A DNA stretch of 36,634 bases from Chlorobiota bacterium (GCA_013153405.1 JAADEM010000123.1:1-36634); one strand, 5' to 3'. Shown: positions 15,535-25,351, counted from the stretch's first letter. Numbers and translations are program-made. The notes: generated by a model from the sequence alone, not told the origin.

Positions 15535-17310
15535 TCAATATGAGGAGGAGAACCGGCGAAGCTGATTCCGATATGCGGTAAAGGCATTTGCCCTGGATAT
15601 GAATCCGAGATATTTGCCTTTATCGATAACTGCAATATTGAACCGTCCTGACTTACGGAACATTTCAACAAGGTCTTCCATTGAATCATCAGGGCTGATG
15701 TAATACTGAGGCATGTACATCAGGTCTTTTACATATACTTTGTCATACAATTCGGGTTTGAAAATGATTTTTCGTATATCGTCCATTTTTACCATTCCGT
15801 GAAGCATTCCGTTTTCATCAACCACCGGAAAAAGATTTCGGTGAGCAGTCTCTATCTTTTTTACAAGGTCGCCCAGTGTTGCATCTGGTGACACAGTGGC
15901 AAAGTCGGTTTCAATTAGTTTTTTTACATTCATAAGTGTTAGTACATTATGGTCGGCATCATGGGTCAGAAGTTCATTCCGTTTTGCAAGTTGGTGAGTA
16001 TAAACCGAATGCTTGACAAATGTTTTGGCCGTAGCATACGATATGGTAGCCGTTACCATGAGTGGAAGGAACAGAGCATACCCCCCCGATATATCAGCTA
16101 TAAGAAATAATCCGGTAAGCGGAGCATGCAAAACTCCGGCTATCAGGCCCGCCATTCCTACCAAAGCATAGTTTTCGATTTGAAGCTGGTGAAATCCAAG
16201 TTTGTTTATTACCAAAGCGAACAACAGTCCGGTATTAACTCCCATGAACAATGTCGGTGCAAATATTCCACCTACACCTCCGGCACCAAATGTGAGCGAT
16301 GCTGCTACAACCTTTAAAGCAATGACAACCATTAATATGGCAATTAGTGCCATGTAATTTGTGCTCCAGTCCTCGAAAAGTGTACCTTCAAACAGTGAAT
16401 AGGAATTCCCGGCCAGTGCTTCGTTTATGGTGGAATAACCTTCACCGTACAATGACGGAAAGAAGTATAATATTGCACCGAGAAGTCCTCCGCCTGTGAG
16501 TAGTTTTATATACGTCTTGTTCATTTTCTCGAACCACTTTTCGATGAAAATGTAAACATGGGTAAAATATACGGCAACAAGACCCGTGATAATTCCCAGT
16601 AAGATGTAATATGGAATATCTACAAGATCAAAAGTTGTTTCAAACCGGAAGTGGTAAAGATAATCCTGTCCCAGAAACAAGTACGATGTTACAACTGCCG
16701 AAGCTGAAGCAAGAAGTAGCGGAACTATTGAGAATAAGGAAAGATCAAGCATTATAACTTCAAGTGCAAATACGATTCCTGCAATCGGAGTTTTAAAAAT
16801 GGCAGCCATGGCTGCTGCCGATGCACTTCCCAGAAGAAGGGTAATCTGCTTGAAGTTCAGGTGAAACATTTTGCCAACGTTACTGCCAATTGCTGCACCT
16901 GTCGAAACAGTTGGGCCTTCCAGTCCTACACTGCCTCCGAAACCAACTGTAAGGGCAGCAGTAACGATTGAAGAAAACATATTGTGCGAATTCATGTGTC
17001 CCTGAGCTTTTGAAATGGCATAAAGCACATTGGGAACACCATGACGAACAGGGCGTTTTATAATGTATTTTATGAACAGAACTGCAAGTGTTATGCCTAT
17101 TGTAGGGGCAATAAGGTAAAACCAGTCGAATTCCGAACTTAAAGTATCTTTTACAAAAGCACTTATTATGTGTACAAGATTTTTGATAACAACAGCACCA
17201 AAACCGGATGCAATACCTATTAATACACTCAATATCATCATAAACTGACGATTGCTGATATGTTTCAGCCGCCAAACAAGGAATTTTCTGAAAATTTTCT
17301 GGCGATTCAT
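15535..17310 (-). CDS. ClC-family chloride channel/transporter with two CBS domains
   Basis: The 591-residue product has about ten membrane segments at residues 20-430, then two CBS domains at about 460-585 (DATLGDLVKKIETAHRNLFPVVDENGMLHGMVKMDDIRKIIF and DSMEDLVEMFRKSGRFNIAVIDKGKYLGFISR). ClC signatures present are GSVGLEGPT (the gating Glu of GxEGP) and GGVGGIFAPTLFMG (GxFxP type). In the helix matching the E. coli proton-glutamate site, the sequence AGIVFALEVIM puts Val where E. coli has Glu203, as in channel-type ClCs. It moves chloride or related anions across the inner membrane; the CBS pair probably senses nucleotides. It converges tail to tail with the GroES-like gene with no visible terminator. 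Confidence 0.92.
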   Translation of the reverse strand: MNRQKIFRKFLVWRLKHISNRQFMMILSVLIGIASGFGAVVIKNLVHIISAFVKDTLSSEFDWFYLIAPTIGITLAVLFIKYIIKRPVRHGVPNVLYAISKAQGHMNSHNMFSSIVTAALTVGFGGSVGLEGPTVSTGAAIGSNVGKMFHLNFKQITLLLGSASAAAMAAIFKTPIAGIVFALEVIMLDLSLFSIVPLLLASASAVVTSYLFLGQDYLYHFRFETTFDLVDIPYYILLGIITGLVAVYFTHVYIFIEKWFEKMNKTYIKLLTGGGLLGAILYFFPSLYGEGYSTINEALAGNSYSLFEGTLFEDWSTNYMALIAILMVVIALKVVAASLTFGAGGVGGIFAPTLFMGVNTGLLFALVINKLGFHQLQIENYALVGMAGLIAGVLHAPLTGLFLIADISGGYALFLPLMVTATISYATAKTFVKHSVYTHQLAKRNELLTHDADHNVLTLMNVKKLIETDFATVSPDATLGDLVKKIETAHRNLFPVVDENGMLHGMVKMDDIRKIIFKPELYDKVYVKDLMYMPQYYISPDDSMEDLVEMFRKSGRFNIAVIDKGKYLGFISRANAFTAYRNQLRRFSSSY

Positions 17311-17348
17311 TCGGTTCTATTACAAGGTAACGTCATCAATTTCTTAAA

Positions 17349-17356
17349 CAAAGGTA
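17349..17356 (-). promoter_or_regulatory. probable -7 box of the ClC gene
   Basis: On the minus strand this reads TACCTTTG, an exact TAnnTTTG match, about 40 bases before the ClC start codon in the 118-base divergent gap shared with the RNA methyltransferase gene. No clear -33 box is seen. Confidence 0.4.
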
Positions 17357-17428
17357 ATACAAACATTGTTTGTTTATACATTAATTTGTGTCTAAATTGC
17401 AAACAAAATTTAATAAAAATAAGAAGCA

Positions 17429-18586
17429 TTGAAATTACTTGTAAAAACATTTCATGGATTAGAAGGAGTATTGAGCGATGAACTGAAAGAGTTGGGAGCA
17501 CGGAATGTTGTTCCGCAAAAACGTGCGGTCTCATTTGAAGGTGATAAAGAGTTGCTGTACAGAGCCAATCTTCATCTGCGTACTGCCTTGCGGATTTTGG
17601 CTCCGGTTTTGTCATTCAGGGCACGAAATGAAAATGAGCTTTATGAAAAAATCTTTGATTACGACTGGTCGAGGCACCTTGATAACAGTAAAACCTTTGC
17701 CATCGATAGTGTTGTGTTTGGTAATGTGTTTAAGCATTCAAAATATGTGGCACTTAAAACCAAAGATGCCATAGCCGACCAATTCAGAAAAAGGACAGGA
17801 GCACGGCCGTCGGTTAATGTTGAAGAGCCGGATGTTAATATAAATGTTCATGTGAGTGGTGACAGGATTACCGTTTCGCTTGACAGTTCGGGAGAATCGC
17901 TTCACAGACGAGGATACCGTGACGGCAGGCATAAAGCACCATTAAACGAGGTGTTGGCCGCAGGAATGCTGAAGATTGCCGGATGGTCTCCTGAAATTCC
18001 CCTTTTCGACCCGATGTGTGGTTCCGGCACCATTTTACTGGAAGCGGCAATGGCTGCCAGGAAAATGCCTCCCGCCTGGTACAGGGAAAAGTTCTCGTTT
18101 ATGAGCTGGCCTGATTACGATGATTCATTGTGGCAAAAGATAAGACGCGAGGCGGGGGAAAAGATTGAGAGTCCGAGAGTAAATATTGTCGGAGCCGACA
18201 TTTCAATGCAGGCTATCGATATAGCAAAACAGGCAAGTCTCGAATTCAGGCTTAACCGCGAAATTAAACTTTCAAAGGGGGCTTTTGAAAAACAGGAGCC
18301 GCCTTTTAAAGCCGGGATGATAATTATGAATCCACCTTACGGGGAGAGACTGAAAAAGGATAATATCATTGAATTTTATAGAACTATAGGTAACGTTCTT
18401 AAACACCGTTTTACAGGATTTGATGCCTGGATTATAAGTTCTAACTTTCAGGCTATGAAAAATATCGGGCTTAAACCTTCTGAAAAATACACTTTGTATA
18501 ACGGGCCCCTTGAAAGTAAGTTCTGGAAGTTTAAACTTTATGAGGGTACAATGAAAATAAAACCACAAAGGATAACAAACCGATGA
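17429..18586 (+). CDS. THUMP-domain class I SAM-dependent RNA methyltransferase (RlmL/COG0116-like)
   Basis: The 385-residue product starts with a ferredoxin-like/THUMP region (residues 1-150: KLLVKTFHGLEGVLSDELKELGA, then the DAIADQFRKRTGARPSV core) and ends with a Rossmann methyltransferase domain. That domain has SAM motif I DPMCGSGTILLEAA (from Asp194) and catalytic motif IV NPPYGER (from Asn301), the hallmark of N2-guanine methyltransferases such as RlmL. It probably modifies a guanine in 23S rRNA or tRNA. The start must be TTG at 17429: no in-frame ATG exists before the domain begins. Its TGA overlaps the ATG of the next gene by 4 bases (ATGA), so the two are translationally coupled. 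Confidence 0.88.
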   Translation: MKLLVKTFHGLEGVLSDELKELGARNVVPQKRAVSFEGDKELLYRANLHLRTALRILAPVLSFRARNENELYEKIFDYDWSRHLDNSKTFAIDSVVFGNVFKHSKYVALKTKDAIADQFRKRTGARPSVNVEEPDVNINVHVSGDRITVSLDSSGESLHRRGYRDGRHKAPLNEVLAAGMLKIAGWSPEIPLFDPMCGSGTILLEAAMAARKMPPAWYREKFSFMSWPDYDDSLWQKIRREAGEKIESPRVNIVGADISMQAIDIAKQASLEFRLNREIKLSKGAFEKQEPPFKAGMIIMNPPYGERLKKDNIIEFYRTIGNVLKHRFTGFDAWIISSNFQAMKNIGLKPSEKYTLYNGPLESKFWKFKLYEGTMKIKPQRITNR

Positions 18587-19536
18587 ACCGCATTACTGAG
18601 CTTTTTAAAATTAAATATCCCGTAATTCAGGGAGGTATGGTATGGTGCAGCGGCTGGAAACTGGCTTCTGAAGTCAGTAACAGCGGAGGCCTTGGATTGC
18701 TGGGTGCAGGTTCAATGCATCCGGAGACTTTGCTTGAACATATTCATAAGATGAAGAAAGCCACCTCGAAACCGTGGGGTATAAATATCCCCTTGCTTTA
18801 TCCGGAAACAGACAAGATAATGGATATTGTGATAAACGAAGGTGTGAAAGTGGTTTTTACATCTGCCGGTAATCCTGCCAAATGGACCGGCTTGTTGAAA
18901 AGTAAAGGGATTACTGTTGTGCATGTAGTGGCAAACAGCAAATTTGCAAAGAAAAGTGAAGAGGCAGGTGTTGATGCTATAGTAGCAGAAGGATTTGAAG
19001 CCGGTGGTCATAACGGACGGGAAGAGACTACAACACTGGTATTAATACCCCAAATCAGGAAAGTAACCTCTTTGCCTTTGATAGCAGCAGGAGGAATAGG
19101 TTCAGGCAAGGCTATGCTTGCTGTTATGGCTCTGGGTGCCGACGGGGTTCAGATTGGAAGTTTGTTTGCTGCATCAAAAGAATCATCGGCTCATGATAAT
19201 TTTAAAAGGCGGATAGTGGAAGCAGGTGAAGGGGATACTGCTCTGATAATGAAAAAGCTTGTGCCGGTGCGGCTCTTGAGAAATGAGTTTTTTGAAAAGA
19301 TTACCGGAGCGGAACAATCCGGAGCTACAACCATGGAGCTGATGAAGATGCTTGGTAAAGGCAGGCCCAAAAAAGGAATGTTTGAGGGTGACATGGAAGA
19401 GGGAGAACTGGAAATAGGACAGGTGTCGGCACTGATAGACGGGATAAAACCGGTATCGGCAATAATGAGAGAGCTGATTGATGATTACAGAAAAACAAAA
19501 GAAAAAATAGTTGCAGGTGGAATATTTGATTTTTAA
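18583..19536 (+). CDS. nitronate monooxygenase / FabK-like FMN-dependent oxidoreductase
   Basis: The 317-residue TIM-barrel flavoprotein shows the family signatures YPVIQGGMVW at the start, GGLGLLGAG, the catalytic-loop EGFEAGGHNG (with the conserved His), the phosphate-binding PLIAAGGIGSG and GADGVQIGSLF. These belong to the nitronate monooxygenase/2-nitropropane dioxygenase family, which also contains the enoyl-ACP reductase FabK. The sequence alone does not separate nitronate oxidation from fatty-acid enoyl reduction, though most Bacteroidota homologues are annotated as the former. It overlaps the upstream methyltransferase gene by 4 bases. A 75-base gap follows before the Rel gene. Confidence 0.85.
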   Translation: MNRITELFKIKYPVIQGGMVWCSGWKLASEVSNSGGLGLLGAGSMHPETLLEHIHKMKKATSKPWGINIPLLYPETDKIMDIVINEGVKVVFTSAGNPAKWTGLLKSKGITVVHVVANSKFAKKSEEAGVDAIVAEGFEAGGHNGREETTTLVLIPQIRKVTSLPLIAAGGIGSGKAMLAVMALGADGVQIGSLFAASKESSAHDNFKRRIVEAGEGDTALIMKKLVPVRLLRNEFFEKITGAEQSGATTMELMKMLGKGRPKKGMFEGDMEEGELEIGQVSALIDGIKPVSAIMRELIDDYRKTKEKIVAGGIFDF

Positions 19537-19611
19537 CAAAACAGTATGGTTCTTTTAATACTTGATTTTTTGAATAAATCACTATTTTAGTAGTGATTAC
19601 ACATATGCACA

Positions 19612-21828
19612 ATGGAGGACTTTTATACAAAAGAAGAGCAGAAGGAGATAGATTTACAATTGCGGGAACTTATCAATTCCTGTCAGAAATGTAAAAATGC
19701 GGAGAATGAAAAGCTTATAATCAAGGCTTTTAAGCTTGCCGACAGAGCACACAAAGGTGTTCGCCGCAAGTCGGGCGAGCCGTATATATTTCATCCGATA
19801 GCTGTTGCACGCATTGCAGCCAGGGAGATAGGACTTGGTACCAAAGGGGTGGTGGCTGCATTGTTGCATGATGTTGTGGAGGATACGGATTATACTGTTG
19901 AGGATATAGAGAGGATGTTTAATCCGAAGATTGCTTCCATTGTAGATGGACTTACAAAACTGGAAGGCATATTTCTACAGTCGGAGTCGGTACAGATTGA
20001 AAATTTCAGAAAGCTGCTCCTTTCAATGGTGGAAGACGTAAGGGTTATTCTGATAAAACTTGCCGACAGGCTGCACAATATGCGTACCCTGGATTCCATG
20101 CCTGAAAATAAACGCCTTAAGATTGCAGGTGAAACGCTTTATTTTTATGCGCCTTTGGCACACCGTCTCGGCCTTTATGCTATAAAAACAGAACTTGAGG
20201 ATTTAAGTTTTAAATATGAACATCCCGGTATTTATAAAGAGATAAGTAAAAAAGTTGTAGCAGGGTCGCTCAAGCAATTAAATCAGATAAACGAGTTTGC
20301 AGAACCGATTAAAGAGCGTTTGGCTGACGAGGGATATGAGTTTGAAATAAAAGGACGTCCGAAATCAATTTATTCGATCTGGACCAAAATGCAAAAAAAG
20401 GATCTTCCGTTTGAGGAGATCTATGATCTGCTTGCGATACGTATTGTATTTAAACCGTTGCCGGGCATGAATGAAAAAACCCAGTGCTGGGCCATATATT
20501 CGATGATAACGGATATTTATAAACCGAAACCGGACAGATTAAGAGACTGGATCTCGGTGCCTAAAGCAAATGGTTATGAAGCCTTGCATGCCACATTTAT
20601 GAGCTCGAGCGGAAACTGGGTTGAGGTGCAGATACGAAGTGTGCGAATGGATGAGATTGCAGAAAAAGGATTTGCTGCTCACTGGAAATATAAAGAAAAC
20701 CGTGATAAGGAGTCGGAACTTGATAACTGGCTGAAAAAGATAAGAGAACTGCTGGAAAATCCTGATGATGACTCAATAGAATTTCTCGATGATTTTAAAC
20801 TGAACCTTTTTGCATCCGAGATAGTGGTGTTTACTCCCAAAGGCGATAAAATTACATTGCCAAATGGTGCAACCGCCCTCGATTTTGCTTTTGAGATTCA
20901 TACCGATCTGGGATACAGATGTATTGGTGCCAAGGTGAATTATAAACTGGTGCCGTTAAGCCATAAACTTAAAACGGGTGATCAGGTCGAGATTCTTACT
21001 TCGAAAAAACAAAAGCCCAAATGGGAGTGGTTCGATTTTGTTACTACGGCAAAAGCCAAAACTAGAATTAAACAGGCCTTCAGAAAAGAGAGAAAGAAGT
21101 TTATTCGTAAAGGTGAGAAGATATTGGAAAGTTATCTGAATGAAAAGAAACTTGCCATCAACTCAAAAATACTTAAAAAGCTGCAGCATCATTACAATGT
21201 GAAAAACAAGGAGGAGTTGTACTTTAATATCGGAAAAGGCATAATTGATCTGAAAAATGCTTCAAAGGTTCTTAGTGATAAGCCATACAATAAATGGGTT
21301 CGTTACTGGAAATTGTCGTTCGGAAAAGGAAAAGATCAGGATAAAGCCGCGCCCAAAGTCGATAAAAAGAAAACACTTCTTCTTACCGATGACAAGGAAC
21401 AGCATAATTATACCATAGCAAATTGTTGCAATCCTATTCCAGGTGATGATGTAATTGCGTATCAGGACGACGACGACCAGTTAGTACTGCATAGCCGTAA
21501 GTGTAAAACTGCCATAAAACTAATGTCGAGCCATGGTGACAGAATTGTTCCGGCTCAGTGGGAATCACAGAAAATACTGTCCTATATCGCACTGATAAAA
21601 ATTACAGGTATCGACAGCCTTGGAATTGTCAGCAAGCTTACAAAAGTGATATCCGATGACCAGAATGTGAATATGCGTTCTATTCATATCGATAGTCATG
21701 ACGGTATTTTTGAAGGTTCTATTTATTTGTATATCCATCATACACGCGACCTTAATAACCTTATCCTGAAGCTGATGAAGATTAAAGGGATTCATACAGT
21801 AATACGTCAGGAACGACTGAATGAATAA
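19612..21828 (+). CDS. rel: bifunctional (p)ppGpp synthetase/hydrolase (Rel/SpoT)
   Basis: At 738 residues it has the full long-RSH layout. The HD hydrolase domain is about 45-200 with RAHKGVRRKSGEPYIFHP and the metal-site HDVVEDTD (His86, Asp87), plus KLADRLHNMRTL. The synthetase domain is about 240-360 with GRPKSIYSIW (from Gly248), DLLAIRIVF, NGYEALHATF, VEVQIRS and EKGFAAHWKYKE. The TGS domain is about 400-460 (VVFTPKGDKITLPNGATALDFAFEIHTDLG), and a C-terminal ACT domain is about 660-735 (IALIKITGIDSLGIVSKLTKVI). Both catalytic centres look intact, so it should make and degrade the alarmone. Whether another RSH protein exists elsewhere cannot be seen. Fur and Nudix genes follow on the same strand. 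Confidence 0.95.
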   Translation: MEDFYTKEEQKEIDLQLRELINSCQKCKNAENEKLIIKAFKLADRAHKGVRRKSGEPYIFHPIAVARIAAREIGLGTKGVVAALLHDVVEDTDYTVEDIERMFNPKIASIVDGLTKLEGIFLQSESVQIENFRKLLLSMVEDVRVILIKLADRLHNMRTLDSMPENKRLKIAGETLYFYAPLAHRLGLYAIKTELEDLSFKYEHPGIYKEISKKVVAGSLKQLNQINEFAEPIKERLADEGYEFEIKGRPKSIYSIWTKMQKKDLPFEEIYDLLAIRIVFKPLPGMNEKTQCWAIYSMITDIYKPKPDRLRDWISVPKANGYEALHATFMSSSGNWVEVQIRSVRMDEIAEKGFAAHWKYKENRDKESELDNWLKKIRELLENPDDDSIEFLDDFKLNLFASEIVVFTPKGDKITLPNGATALDFAFEIHTDLGYRCIGAKVNYKLVPLSHKLKTGDQVEILTSKKQKPKWEWFDFVTTAKAKTRIKQAFRKERKKFIRKGEKILESYLNEKKLAINSKILKKLQHHYNVKNKEELYFNIGKGIIDLKNASKVLSDKPYNKWVRYWKLSFGKGKDQDKAAPKVDKKKTLLLTDDKEQHNYTIANCCNPIPGDDVIAYQDDDDQLVLHSRKCKTAIKLMSSHGDRIVPAQWESQKILSYIALIKITGIDSLGIVSKLTKVISDDQNVNMRSIHIDSHDGIFEGSIYLYIHHTRDLNNLILKLMKIKGIHTVIRQERLNE

Positions 21829-21875
21829 TTTGTATTTAATTCCGGAGGGTTATTTTAGATTAAATAAAAATTACT

Positions 21876-21883
21876 TACATTTG
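21876..21883 (+). promoter_or_regulatory. probable -7 box of the Fur-family gene
   Basis: TACATTTG matches TAnnTTTG exactly. Transcription would begin near 21890, which leaves only about 5 bases before the ATG at 21895 and about 17 before the ATG at 21907. This favours the downstream start. A weak TTTTAG lies near the -33 position. Confidence 0.5.
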
Positions 21884-21906
21884 GTTAGTTTTTAATGAGA
21901 TTTAAT

Positions 21907-22371
21907 ATGGATAAGGTCAGGACAAAAGATACAGTCAAACAGATATTCACTGAATATTTGCAAAGAAACGGGCATCGTAAAACGCCTGAAAGATATGCTA
22001 TTCTTGATGAAATATATTCGCGTGACGGTCATTTTGATATTGAGTCTCTTTACATCTTTATGAAAAATAAAAATTACCGGGTAAGCAGAGCTACTCTTTA
22101 CAATACTATAGATTTACTGCTCGACTGCAAGCTGGTAATCAAGCATCAGTTTGGAAAAAATATAGCCCAGTTTGAAAAAGCATTTGAATCGAAGCAGCAC
22201 GATCACCTGATTTGTACCGTGTGCGGAACAGTTACTGAATTCTGCGATCCTGGAATTCAAACAGTGCTTAATAATTCTGCCGAGTTTCATGATTTTACTG
22301 TTTCACACCACTCTTTATACATATACGGAATTTGTAAAAACTGTCGTGATAAAGCCGGTAAGAAATCGTAG
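21907..22371 (+). CDS. Fur-family metal-responsive transcriptional regulator
   Basis: The 154-residue protein has an N-terminal winged helix ([52 protein letters not shown]) and a C-terminal dimerisation part with the zinc site: [10 protein letters not shown] (CxxC) and ICKNC near the end. The HxH-rich region [11 protein letters not shown] completes a Fur/PerR pattern. I chose ATG 21907 over 21895 because of the -7 box at 21876-21883; the earlier start adds only MRFN. It probably represses iron-uptake or peroxide genes when metallated; Fur and PerR cannot be told apart with certainty. It follows the Rel gene by 78 bases and has its own promoter. Confidence 0.9.
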   Translation: MDKVRTKDTVKQIFTEYLQRNGHRKTPERYAILDEIYSRDGHFDIESLYIFMKNKNYRVSRATLYNTIDLLLDCKLVIKHQFGKNIAQFEKAFESKQHDHLICTVCGTVTEFCDPGIQTVLNNSAEFHDFTVSHHSLYIYGICKNCRDKAGKKS

Positions 22372-22429
22372 ATGTAAGGCCATCTCCAGTATCAGAACTT
22401 TCAGGATAAGTTGATTAAAAATTTATGTT

Positions 22430-22903
22430 ATGTCCGAAGATATTAATACCCGGTTCACAATTCGTGTTTACGGAATAATTATGGACAGCAGCAACAGGAT
22501 ATTGCTTAGCGATGAAAGCTATATGAAGCATAGGTTTACAAAGTTTCCGGGAGGTGGTCTGGAGTACGGGGAAGGAACCATTGATTGTCTTAAAAGGGAA
22601 ATGCTGGAAGAAACAGGTTGCCGTGTTGAAGTTTTAAAGCATATTTATACCACCGATTTTTTTCAGGAGTCAGAATTTCATTCCGGAATGCAGGTGATAA
22701 GTATATATTACCTTGTAAGATTGAACAATCCGGAATGTGTTAAGGTTTCGGAAAAACCGTACGATTTTTCCGAAGATGAGGAGAGAGGCCAGTCGTTTCG
22801 CTGGGTTGCTTTCGAAAACCTTACTCCTGAAGATGTGACTCTGCCAATAGATAAGGTTGTTGTCGGTATTCTGGGAAGACAACTGATAGAATTGGCTGAA
22901 TAA
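22430..22903 (+). CDS. Nudix hydrolase
   Basis: The 157-residue protein contains a fully canonical Nudix box, GGLEYGEGTIDCLKREMLEETGCR, which fits GX5EX7REUXEEXGU with no mismatch. It will bind magnesium and hydrolyse a nucleoside diphosphate linked to another moiety. The exact substrate cannot be read. The C-terminal part has a strand-rich SIYYLVRL and a FRWVAFENLTPEDV ending common in MutT/ADP-ribose-pyrophosphatase-like members. It lies 58 bases after the Fur gene on the same strand, possibly in the same transcript, and converges with the PBP gene 31 bases away. Confidence 0.88.
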   Translation: MSEDINTRFTIRVYGIIMDSSNRILLSDESYMKHRFTKFPGGGLEYGEGTIDCLKREMLEETGCRVEVLKHIYTTDFFQESEFHSGMQVISIYYLVRLNNPECVKVSEKPYDFSEDEERGQSFRWVAFENLTPEDVTLPIDKVVVGILGRQLIELAE

Positions 22904-22939
22904 CACATTCTTAGCTATTGCAGTTGCCGGAGTGTTATT
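22899..22939. terminator. possible terminator hairpin between convergent Nudix and PBP genes
   Basis: AATAACAC (22899-22906) and GTGTTATT (22932-22939) form an 8-bp inverted repeat overlapping both stop codons, and a T-run continues on the plus strand after the right arm. The stem is AT-rich and the loop long (25 bases), so it is weak; it would best serve the plus-strand Nudix transcript. Confidence 0.3.
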
Positions 22940-25331
22940 TTTTTCGGAACAGTTCTTTCATCCTTTGCAGTATACTTTTCGTATCCCGTTTTTCATTCTC
23001 CTGTTCTCTTCTTTTTGTTTCTGTCGGGTCAGATTTGTTAAATTTCCGGAATATTCTTTCAAACAGGTCAAGATCCGGATCTTCTTCTGAAAATTCAGGT
23101 ACACTAAGTTGCATGGCCAGATCTTCAGGCGGCTGGTAAAAGGTAGTTGAGGTATAGCTGGAGAATCGGCTGTCATTTTCAGTTTTCTGCATAAAACGTG
23201 CAAATACAGGAAGAGCAGTATGGGCACCCTGTCCGAGCACGGTGGAGCGAAAATGAATGGCCGGTATATCATTGCCAACCCAGGCTCCGGCTACTAATGA
23301 TGGTGTGTATCCGATGAACCATCCGTCGGAGTTATCCTGGGTAGTTCCGGTTTTCCCGGCCAAATCGCTTCGCAGTCCGAATGTGCTGCGTAGTCCTCTG
23401 GCCGTGCCTCTGTCAACAACACCCTGCATCATATTTATGATTGAATAAGCTACTCTGTTGTCATAAATATTGTCATTGTCCTGGACTGTTTTGTTTTTCC
23501 ACAAAATGTTGCCGTTACGGTCTTCTATTTTCAATATCTCAACGGGCTTTACAGGTTTTCCGTAATTGGGGAAGGTTGCATATGCGGTAACCATCTCGAG
23601 CAGTGAAATTTCGGCTGTTCCCAGTGCTATTGACGGAACTTCGGGTATGGGTGATGTGATGCCGGTTTCTTCAGCCAAATCAATCACTTCGTCAATTCCT
23701 GTGCGTACAATTACTTCAGCACTTATGGTATTTACCGAATTTACCAATCCTCCTTTAAGAGAGTAGAATCCGCTGTATTTGCCGTCATGATTGGCAGGCG
23801 ACCAGTTGTTGTATTTTCTGTATGTGCGGCGTTCGTTTGATATGTATGTGTCCGGCTCCATTCCTTCCATCATTGCTGCTGTATAAACTATTGGCTTAAA
23901 TGTGGAACCAACCTGGCGGCGTGTTAAAACATGATCGATTTGCGAGATACTGTAGTCTATGCCTCCGACCCAGGCAAGGATATAACCGTTTTCAGGGTTA
24001 AGTGCTAGAAATCCGGCATTCAAAAGTTTTAAATAATATCTGACCGAATCGGCGGGGCTCATGGTTACGGATTTATATCCGTCGTATGTGAAAACCTTCA
24101 TTGAAACGTTATGTTCCATGATTTTCATTATTTCGGCATCTCTTTTTCCCGAAGATTTCAGTTTTTTATATCTGTCGGATCGTTTGAGCGCATTTATGTA
24201 AATATCGGGATACTTGCCCCAGGGTTCTTTGTTCTTCCAGTGTCTGTTAAACTCCTGCTGAAGTCGTTTCATCCGGGTATGAACAGCATACTCAGCATAT
24301 TTCTGGAGGGTGGAGTTTATTGTTGTGGTAATTTTCAGGCCGTCGGTGTAAAGGTTGTATTTGTTGCCATAATCACTATCCAGTATTTCTTCTATATGTT
24401 TGCGGATATATGCCCTGAAATATGGAGCAATTGCATTAGAGCCGTCTACCCGTTTGTACCGCAGGTTTAATGGCATACTTTTGTATTTTTCAGCCTGTGC
24501 CTGTGAAATATATTTTTGAGCGGCCATCCGGTCGAGCACGATGTTACGTCTTTTTATCGACAATTCAGGATTCCGGTGCGGGTTGTAACGGGTGTTTGCA
24601 GCCAGCATTCCTACCAGAGTAGCTGCCTCAGCCGGATTAAGGTCTTTTGAATGTTTGCTGAAAAAGCGACGGGCTGCGGTTTCTATTCCGTAAATGTTTT
24701 CTCCGAAAGGTACTGTATTCAGATAAAGTGTAAGAATCTCTTCTTTAGTGTAAATCTTTTCAAGCCGGCTTGCAATGAAAATCTCTTTTGTTTTGCCAAC
24801 AGGGAGAGTAAGGAAACCAAGATTTTTTCTGGGATACAGGTTTTTTGCCAGTTGCTGGCTTATGGTGCTGCCACCTCCCTGTGATCTGTCTCCCAATATG
24901 ATAGATTTAACTATGACTCTTCCGATGCTGATTACATCAACTCCTTTGTGTTCGAAAAAACGACTGTCTTCTGTTGCAATGAGTGCTTTTTTTACATAAT
25001 CAGAAACATCCTCGTTATCTATTGTAATCCTGTTCTGAATGTAATATCTGCCCATTAGTTTTCCGTCAGCCGAGTAAATTTCGGAAGCACTGTTTTGTTT
25101 TATCCTCGACAGTTCCTGATAGGATGGTAACGCACCGAACAGGCCAAGGTAAACAAACAAAACAAATACAGCCATTGCTGACAATCCTCCGGCAAACAGT
25201 TTCAAACCCCAGATAAAATATTTTCGTTTTTTATGCGGTTGTTTTTGTTTTGAAACCGTGCGTTTTCGGGCAGCAGGTCTCTTTGCTGATTTACGCTTTC
25301 CTGTTGGTGTTTGTGTTGTTTTACCAGCCAT
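22935..25331 (-). CDS. class A penicillin-binding protein (PBP1a-type transglycosylase/transpeptidase)
   Basis: The 798-residue bifunctional cell-wall synthase has a basic N-terminal tail (about 1-38), one membrane anchor at about 43-66, a GT51 transglycosylase domain with EDSRFFEHKGVD (catalytic Glu121) and GGSTISQQLAKNLYPRK, and a transpeptidase domain. The penicillin-binding motifs are SxxK in VGSTFKP (Ser476, Lys479), SxN in NSVNT, and KTG in GKTGTTQDNSDGW (Lys660). It polymerises lipid II and cross-links peptidoglycan in the periplasm. The C-terminal tail is highly charged, rich in Lys, Arg and Glu, and carries no domain I recognise. The start is well placed behind a -7 box at 25352-25359. 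A monofunctional or degenerate version is excluded by the intact motifs. Confidence 0.96.
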   Translation of the reverse strand: MAGKTTQTPTGKRKSAKRPAARKRTVSKQKQPHKKRKYFIWGLKLFAGGLSAMAVFVLFVYLGLFGALPSYQELSRIKQNSASEIYSADGKLMGRYYIQNRITIDNEDVSDYVKKALIATEDSRFFEHKGVDVISIGRVIVKSIILGDRSQGGGSTISQQLAKNLYPRKNLGFLTLPVGKTKEIFIASRLEKIYTKEEILTLYLNTVPFGENIYGIETAARRFFSKHSKDLNPAEAATLVGMLAANTRYNPHRNPELSIKRRNIVLDRMAAQKYISQAQAEKYKSMPLNLRYKRVDGSNAIAPYFRAYIRKHIEEILDSDYGNKYNLYTDGLKITTTINSTLQKYAEYAVHTRMKRLQQEFNRHWKNKEPWGKYPDIYINALKRSDRYKKLKSSGKRDAEIMKIMEHNVSMKVFTYDGYKSVTMSPADSVRYYLKLLNAGFLALNPENGYILAWVGGIDYSISQIDHVLTRRQVGSTFKPIVYTAAMMEGMEPDTYISNERRTYRKYNNWSPANHDGKYSGFYSLKGGLVNSVNTISAEVIVRTGIDEVIDLAEETGITSPIPEVPSIALGTAEISLLEMVTAYATFPNYGKPVKPVEILKIEDRNGNILWKNKTVQDNDNIYDNRVAYSIINMMQGVVDRGTARGLRSTFGLRSDLAGKTGTTQDNSDGWFIGYTPSLVAGAWVGNDIPAIHFRSTVLGQGAHTALPVFARFMQKTENDSRFSSYTSTTFYQPPEDLAMQLSVPEFSEEDPDLDLFERIFRKFNKSDPTETKRREQENEKRDTKSILQRMKELFRKK

Positions 25332-25351
25332 TAATGATTTAAATTAGGGCA

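Noticed and set aside
19537..19611. Possible promoter before the rel gene
   Set aside because: TATTTTAG is near the -7 consensus but has a mismatch, and no -33 box lies at the correct distance.
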